A stretch of 64,000 nt of DNA from Flavobacterium sp. ACN6 (lineage in GTDB: Bacteria > Bacteroidota > Bacteroidia > Flavobacteriales > Flavobacteriaceae), in NCBI RefSeq assembly GCF_002304005.1, contig NZ_MRCQ01000008.1:62001-126000 (forward strand), read 5' to 3'. A program made the position numbers and the translations under genes. Positions 60,590 to 64,000 of the stretch are shown here, piece after piece. Within the stretch, counting starts at the first letter, position 1. Each line of letters begins with the position of its first letter. The notes beneath the pieces were generated by a model. It did not search any database and was not told where the DNA came from. It saw only the letters and a list, made by a program, of their open reading frames with translations.

Positions 60590-62341
60590 ATGTATAGAAG
60601 TCATAATTGCGGCGAGTTAAATGCCTCAAATATTAATACGGAAGTTACTCTAGCGGGCTGGGTACAAAAGTCACGCGATAAAGGATTTATGAATTGGGTT
60701 GACTTACGTGACCGTTACGGAATTACACAACTTATTTTTGATGAAAGCCGTACCGATAAAACAGTTTTTGAATTGGCTAAAACTCTAGGAAGAGAATTTG
60801 TGATTCAAGTAAAAGGAACTGTAATTGAGCGTGAAGCTAAAAACAAAAACATTCCAACTGGTGAAATCGAAATTTTAGTTTCTGAATTAACGATTTTAAA
60901 CACTGCTCTTACTCCTCCATTTACAATTGAAGATGAAACTGACGGCGGAGAAGACATCAGAATGAAATATCGTTATTTAGATATTCGTAGAAATCCAGTA
61001 AAAAACAGTTTATTATTCCGTCACAAAGTGGCAATGGAAGTTCGTAAATATTTATCTGATTTAGATTTCTGCGAAGTTGAAACTCCGTATTTAATCAAAT
61101 CTACTCCAGAAGGAGCAAGAGATTTCGTCGTACCAAGCCGTATGAACGAAGGACAATTTTACGCTTTGCCACAATCTCCTCAGACTTTCAAACAATTATT
61201 GATGGTTGGTGGAATGGATAAATATTTCCAAATTGTAAAATGTTTCCGTGACGAAGATTTACGTGCAGACCGTCAGCCTGAGTTTACACAAATCGACTGC
61301 GAAATGGCGTTTGTAGAACAAGAAGACATTTTAAATGTTTTTGAAGGCTTGACAAGACATTTATTAAAAGAAATTAAAGGTATTGAAGTAGATAAATTCC
61401 CAAGAATTACCTACGACTATGCCATGAAAACATACGGAAATGACAAACCGGACATTCGTTTCGGAATGAAGTTTGGCGAATTAAACGAATTTGCGCAACA
61501 CAAAGAATTCCCTGTATTTAATGCAGCTGAATTGGTTGTCGGAATTGCTGTTCCTGGAGCAGGAAATTATACTCGTAAAGAAATTGACGGATTAATTGAC
61601 TGGGTAAAGCGTCCACAAGTTGGTGCGTCTGGAATGGTTTATGTAAAATGTAATGAAGACGGTACATTTAAATCATCTGTAGATAAATTCTACGATCAAG
61701 ATGATTTGACAAACTGGGCAAAAACAACAGAAGCACAGCCAGGAGACATGATTTTTGTACTTTCTGGTCCAGCAAATAAAACACGTGCGCAGCTTTCTGC
61801 TCTTCGTATGGAATTAGCAACTCGTTTAGGATTGCGTAATCCAGCAGAATTTGCTCCTTTATGGGTTGTAGACTTCCCATTATTAGAATTAGATGAAGAA
61901 AGCGGTCGTTACCACGCTATGCACCATCCTTTTACCTCTCCAAAACCAGAAGATATGGCTTTGTTAGAAACAGAACCAGGAAAAGTTCGTGCAAATGCGT
62001 ATGATATGGTTTTAAACGGAAACGAAATTGGCGGCGGCTCTATTCGTATTCACGATAAAGCGACACAGCAATTAATGTTCAAATATTTAGGATTTACAGA
62101 AGAAGAAGCAAAAGCACAATTTGGCTTCTTAATGGACGCTTTCCAATTTGGAGCGCCGCCTCATGGAGGATTAGCTTTCGGATTGGATAGATTGGTCGCT
62201 ATTTTAGGAGGACAAGAAACCATTAGAGATTTTATCGCTTTCCCAAAAAACAATTCTGGACGTGATGTAATGATCGATGCACCTGCTGCAATTGATGATG
62301 CACAATTGAAAGAATTACATATAAAAATCGCATCTATCTAA
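60590..62341 (+). CDS. aspS: Aspartate-tRNA ligase
   Basis: Class II aminoacyl-tRNA synthetase charging tRNA-Asp (discriminating or not is unclear). ATG 60590 gives 583 residues starting [15 protein letters not shown]. Anticodon-binding OB fold ([32 protein letters not shown]), motif 2 [18 protein letters not shown] near 225, the bacterial GAD insertion (about 285-410) and motif 3 [16 protein letters not shown] near 536. A perfect 28-bp palindrome terminator follows. Confidence 0.97.
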   Translation: MYRSHNCGELNASNINTEVTLAGWVQKSRDKGFMNWVDLRDRYGITQLIFDESRTDKTVFELAKTLGREFVIQVKGTVIEREAKNKNIPTGEIEILVSELTILNTALTPPFTIEDETDGGEDIRMKYRYLDIRRNPVKNSLLFRHKVAMEVRKYLSDLDFCEVETPYLIKSTPEGARDFVVPSRMNEGQFYALPQSPQTFKQLLMVGGMDKYFQIVKCFRDEDLRADRQPEFTQIDCEMAFVEQEDILNVFEGLTRHLLKEIKGIEVDKFPRITYDYAMKTYGNDKPDIRFGMKFGELNEFAQHKEFPVFNAAELVVGIAVPGAGNYTRKEIDGLIDWVKRPQVGASGMVYVKCNEDGTFKSSVDKFYDQDDLTNWAKTTEAQPGDMIFVLSGPANKTRAQLSALRMELATRLGLRNPAEFAPLWVVDFPLLELDEESGRYHAMHHPFTSPKPEDMALLETEPGKVRANAYDMVLNGNEIGGGSIRIHDKATQQLMFKYLGFTEEEAKAQFGFLMDAFQFGAPPHGGLAFGLDRLVAILGGQETIRDFIAFPKNNSGRDVMIDAPAAIDDAQLKELHIKIASI

Positions 62342-62644
62342 AATTTATAGAAATTAAATATCGAAAGCGTCTGAAAATTTTCAGACGCTTTTTTTACATT
62401 AAAAAACATCGAAATAAACTTAAAATAAGTGTTTTTCAAAATATCAAATTCCTACAAACGCATTGTTTTTATATTCCTACAATAAATGATTCTTAAATTA
62501 TGGTATTCCATATAAAATTTGATGCAATAAACTACGTAAAAACACTGGAAATCAATAATTTTTACAAAAAATTAACACCTTAGTGTCTTTTGTATGAATT
62601 TATATGTTACATTTGCTTTATTATAAATTATTATTACAATTACA
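62342..62644. other. Gap between aspS and the cold-shock gene
   Basis: 303 bp: the aspS terminator at 62364, then AT-rich DNA with a -7 box TACATTTG at 62608-62615 for the cold-shock gene. The leader of that gene is only about 25 nt, so no long cold-responsive 5' UTR is apparent. Nothing else seen. Confidence 0.6.
62364..62395 (+). terminator. Terminator after aspS
   Basis: A perfect 28-bp palindrome (14-bp arms AAAGCGTCTGAAAA / TTTTCAGACGCTTT, 62364-62391) with a T run. The centre can open as a small loop. Confidence 0.85.
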
Positions 62645-62839
62645 ATGCGTACAGGTACAGTAAAATTTTTCAATGAATCTAAAGGTTATGGATTCATTAC
62701 AGACGAAGAAACAGGAAAGGATATCTTCGTTCACGCTTCAGGAATTAACGCGGAAGAATTACGCGAAGGTGACCGTGTAAGCTACGAAGAAGAAGAAGGA
62801 AGAAAAGGGAAAGTTGCTGCTAAAGTAGCAGTAATCTAA
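62645..62839 (+). CDS. Cold-shock-domain protein (CspA family)
   Basis: 64 residues: MRTGTVKFFNESKGYGFITDEETGKDIFVHASGI carries RNP1 (KGYGFI) and RNP2 (DIFVHAS). A five-stranded OB fold that binds single-stranded RNA/DNA and acts as an RNA chaperone. The length and EEEGRKGKVAAKVAVI tail are usual for Bacteroidota Csps. -7 box at 62608, strong terminator at 62884. Confidence 0.97.
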   Translation: MRTGTVKFFNESKGYGFITDEETGKDIFVHASGINAEELREGDRVSYEEEEGRKGKVAAKVAVI

Positions 62840-62883
62840 GAAAAATATAGCAATTTATTTTTTTTGCCTCTGAATGGTCTCAG

Positions 62884-62918
62884 AAACGTTTCGATTAATT
62901 TCGAAACGTTTTTTTTTG
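62884..62918 (+). terminator. Terminator after the cold-shock gene
   Basis: AAACGTTTCGA (62884-62894) / TCGAAACGTTT (62901-62911), 6-nt loop, followed by a run of T. Confidence 0.9.
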
Positions 62919-63019
62919 CCCATTTCTTAAAATAATATTAAAATACGCTCTTATTATTTATAATCAATAAAAATTAGGCATAAACGCCGTTTCGCACCCA
63001 ACTTAAAACCTTTTTTAAC

Positions 63020-63050
63020 TTGTGTTTTACAGAGTTGAAAGTTATCTTTG
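63020..63050 (+). promoter_or_regulatory. Promoter of the nuo operon
   Basis: TTG (63020-63022), 20-bp spacer, TATCTTTG (63043-63050); the nuoA ATG is 31 bp further. Confidence 0.6.
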
Positions 63051-63081
63051 TGGCTCATTTTTTAAGTAAAAAATCGAAGCT

Positions 63082-63447
63082 ATGCAATCTGATCAATACA
63101 GTTACATTCCTATTTTAATGCAGTTTATTCTAGCTGTTGGTTTTGTGGTAGGAACAATCATTATTTCTGGAAAATTAGGACCAAAAAGAACCTCAGAAGT
63201 TAAAGATAAAAACTTCGAATGCGGTATAGAATCTGTTGGTAATGCCCGTATTCCTTTTTCTGTAAAATATTTCCTAGTCGCCATTTTGTTTGTATTGTTT
63301 GACGTAGAGGTAATTTTCCTTTATCCATGGGCAGTAAACTTTAAAGACTTAGGAATTGAAGGGATGTTGAAAATGTTAGTTTTCATGTCATTGCTTTTAG
63401 TTGGTTTCTTTTACATCATCAAAAAGAAAGCATTAGAGTGGGAATAA
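63082..63447 (+). CDS. nuoA: NADH-quinone oxidoreductase subunit A
   Basis: 121 residues, three TM helices of complex I (IPILMQFILAVGFVVGTIII, YFLVAILFVLFDVEVIFLYPW, MLVFMSLLLVGFFYIIK). The diagnostic FECGIESVGNARIPFSVKYFLVAILFVLFDVEVIFLYPW contains the quinone-tunnel loop Cys and the acidic DVE. First gene of nuo; nuoB follows after 156 bp of repeats. Confidence 0.96.
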   Translation: MQSDQYSYIPILMQFILAVGFVVGTIIISGKLGPKRTSEVKDKNFECGIESVGNARIPFSVKYFLVAILFVLFDVEVIFLYPWAVNFKDLGIEGMLKMLVFMSLLLVGFFYIIKKKALEWE

Positions 63448-63603
63448 ATTGAGATTTTAGATTTTATTTCTGATTTTAGATTTAACCTTTTAAAATTAAG
63501 ATTTAAGATTTAATATCCCTCGAATAAAATTTGATTTAAAAAATTGATTTTTCTTTTACGATTCAAAAAATCTAAAATGTAAAATCAGAAATCTAAAATA
63601 AAA
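63448..63603. repeat. Intergenic AATCTAAAAT / ATTTTAGATT repeats between nuoA and nuoB
   Basis: ATTTTAGATTT and TGATTTTAGATT units on the left face AATCTAAAATGTAAAATCAGAAATCTAAAAT on the right, right up to the nuoB ATG. The same family occurs at 45968-46023. Confidence 0.65.
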
Positions 63604-64000
63604 ATGAGCGATTCAAAAGTAAATATGGTTGCGCCACCTGAAGGGGTTGTAGGAGAAGGTTTCTTCGCTACAAAACTAAATGACGTTGTAGGTTTGGCAC
63701 GTGCGAATTCTCTTTGGCCTTTACCTTTTGCAACATCTTGCTGCGGAATTGAGTTTATGGCAACAATGGCATCTCATTATGATTTAGCTCGATTTGGTTC
63801 AGAGCGTGTGAGTTTCTCTCCGCGACAAGCAGATATGTTATTAGTAATGGGAACTATTTCAAAAAAAATGGCGCCTATTTTAAGACAAGTATACGAGCAA
63901 ATGTCAGAACCTCGCTGGGTAATTGCTGTTGGAGCATGTGCTTCATCAGGAGGAATATTTGATACTTACTCTGTTCTTCAAGGAATTGACAAAGTAATTC
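63604..64000 (+). CDS. nuoB: NADH-quinone oxidoreductase subunit B (3' truncated by window edge)
   Basis: The first 132 codons from ATG 63604 are present. Subunit B carries the terminal cluster N2 of complex I. Visible: [48 protein letters not shown], with the tandem Cys ligands of N2, and [15 protein letters not shown] with the third Cys. The fourth (GCPP) lies beyond the window. The frame is uninterrupted. Confidence 0.95.
   Translation, partial: MSDSKVNMVAPPEGVVGEGFFATKLNDVVGLARANSLWPLPFATSCCGIEFMATMASHYDLARFGSERVSFSPRQADMLLVMGTISKKMAPILRQVYEQMSEPRWVIAVGACASSGGIFDTYSVLQGIDKVI

Overview
The window comes from an AT-rich member of the Bacteroidota, almost certainly a Flavobacterium close to F. 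johnsoniae. The supporting signs are the gene content (SprB-repeat lipoprotein, CarboxypepD_reg plus TonB receptor, TPR-AraC regulator, TCR/Tet MFS pump), promoters with a TANNTTTG -7 box and sometimes a TTG -33 box 19-21 bp upstream, lack of clear Shine-Dalgarno sites, and many intergenic inverted repeats that recur between unrelated genes.

Layout. 1-1241: C-terminal part of an outer-membrane barrel protein. 1734-6704: leucine genes leuC-leuD-leuA-leuB on +. 6849-10549: an RRM protein and a small lipoprotein on -, then rpsP-rimM, a four-helix-bundle gene set in repeats, and a YfiC-type tRNA methyltransferase on +. 10598-21620: the accessory core of the window, a peptide secretion locus. 21786-27918: glutaryl-CoA dehydrogenase, a DUF3050 protein, an SGNH lipoprotein, a GNAT enzyme, four small unknown proteins and tRNA-Ser(GGA). 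28062-37393: LysR/MFS divergent pair, asparaginase, acyltransferase, TatD, a second S41 peptidase, a retropepsin-like protein and a TCR/Tet pump. 37714-44718: TetR-TolC-MFP-RND efflux operon and a YceI protein. 44987-52489: polyprenyl synthetase, unknown proteins and the 2-oxoglutarate dehydrogenase genes sucA-sucB. 52689-58827: a ferric-siderophore-type receptor with DUF3325/DUF3649-like and two PepSY membrane proteins. 58878-64000: MORN-like protein, TlpA-like thioredoxin, aspS, a cold-shock protein, and the start of the nuo operon (nuoA, partial nuoB).

The peptide locus is the most interesting region. On -, a VKOR-thioredoxin fusion precedes three short precursor genes whose peptides carry 4, 2 and 6 cysteines. 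After a terminator come a C39-peptidase ABC exporter, an HlyD-type adaptor and an S41 peptidase. Divergently on + lies a tandem array of five near-identical 48-50 codon genes. Each encodes a leader ending in Gly-Gly and a short Pro/Gly-rich, cysteine-free peptide ending KGGGNGNG. The array faces a membrane-spanning TPR-AraC regulator. My inference is a dual-product secreted-peptide system: disulfide peptides made by the VKOR-Trx branch and an amplified linear-peptide family, both trimmed and exported by one transporter and possibly sensed by the TPR regulator. Two stretches beside intact precursors look like decayed precursors.

A second regulatory reading is that the TetR efflux operon and the divergent yceI gene share an operator, GGAAACT-N14/15-AGTTTCC, placed at the same distance from matching -7 boxes.
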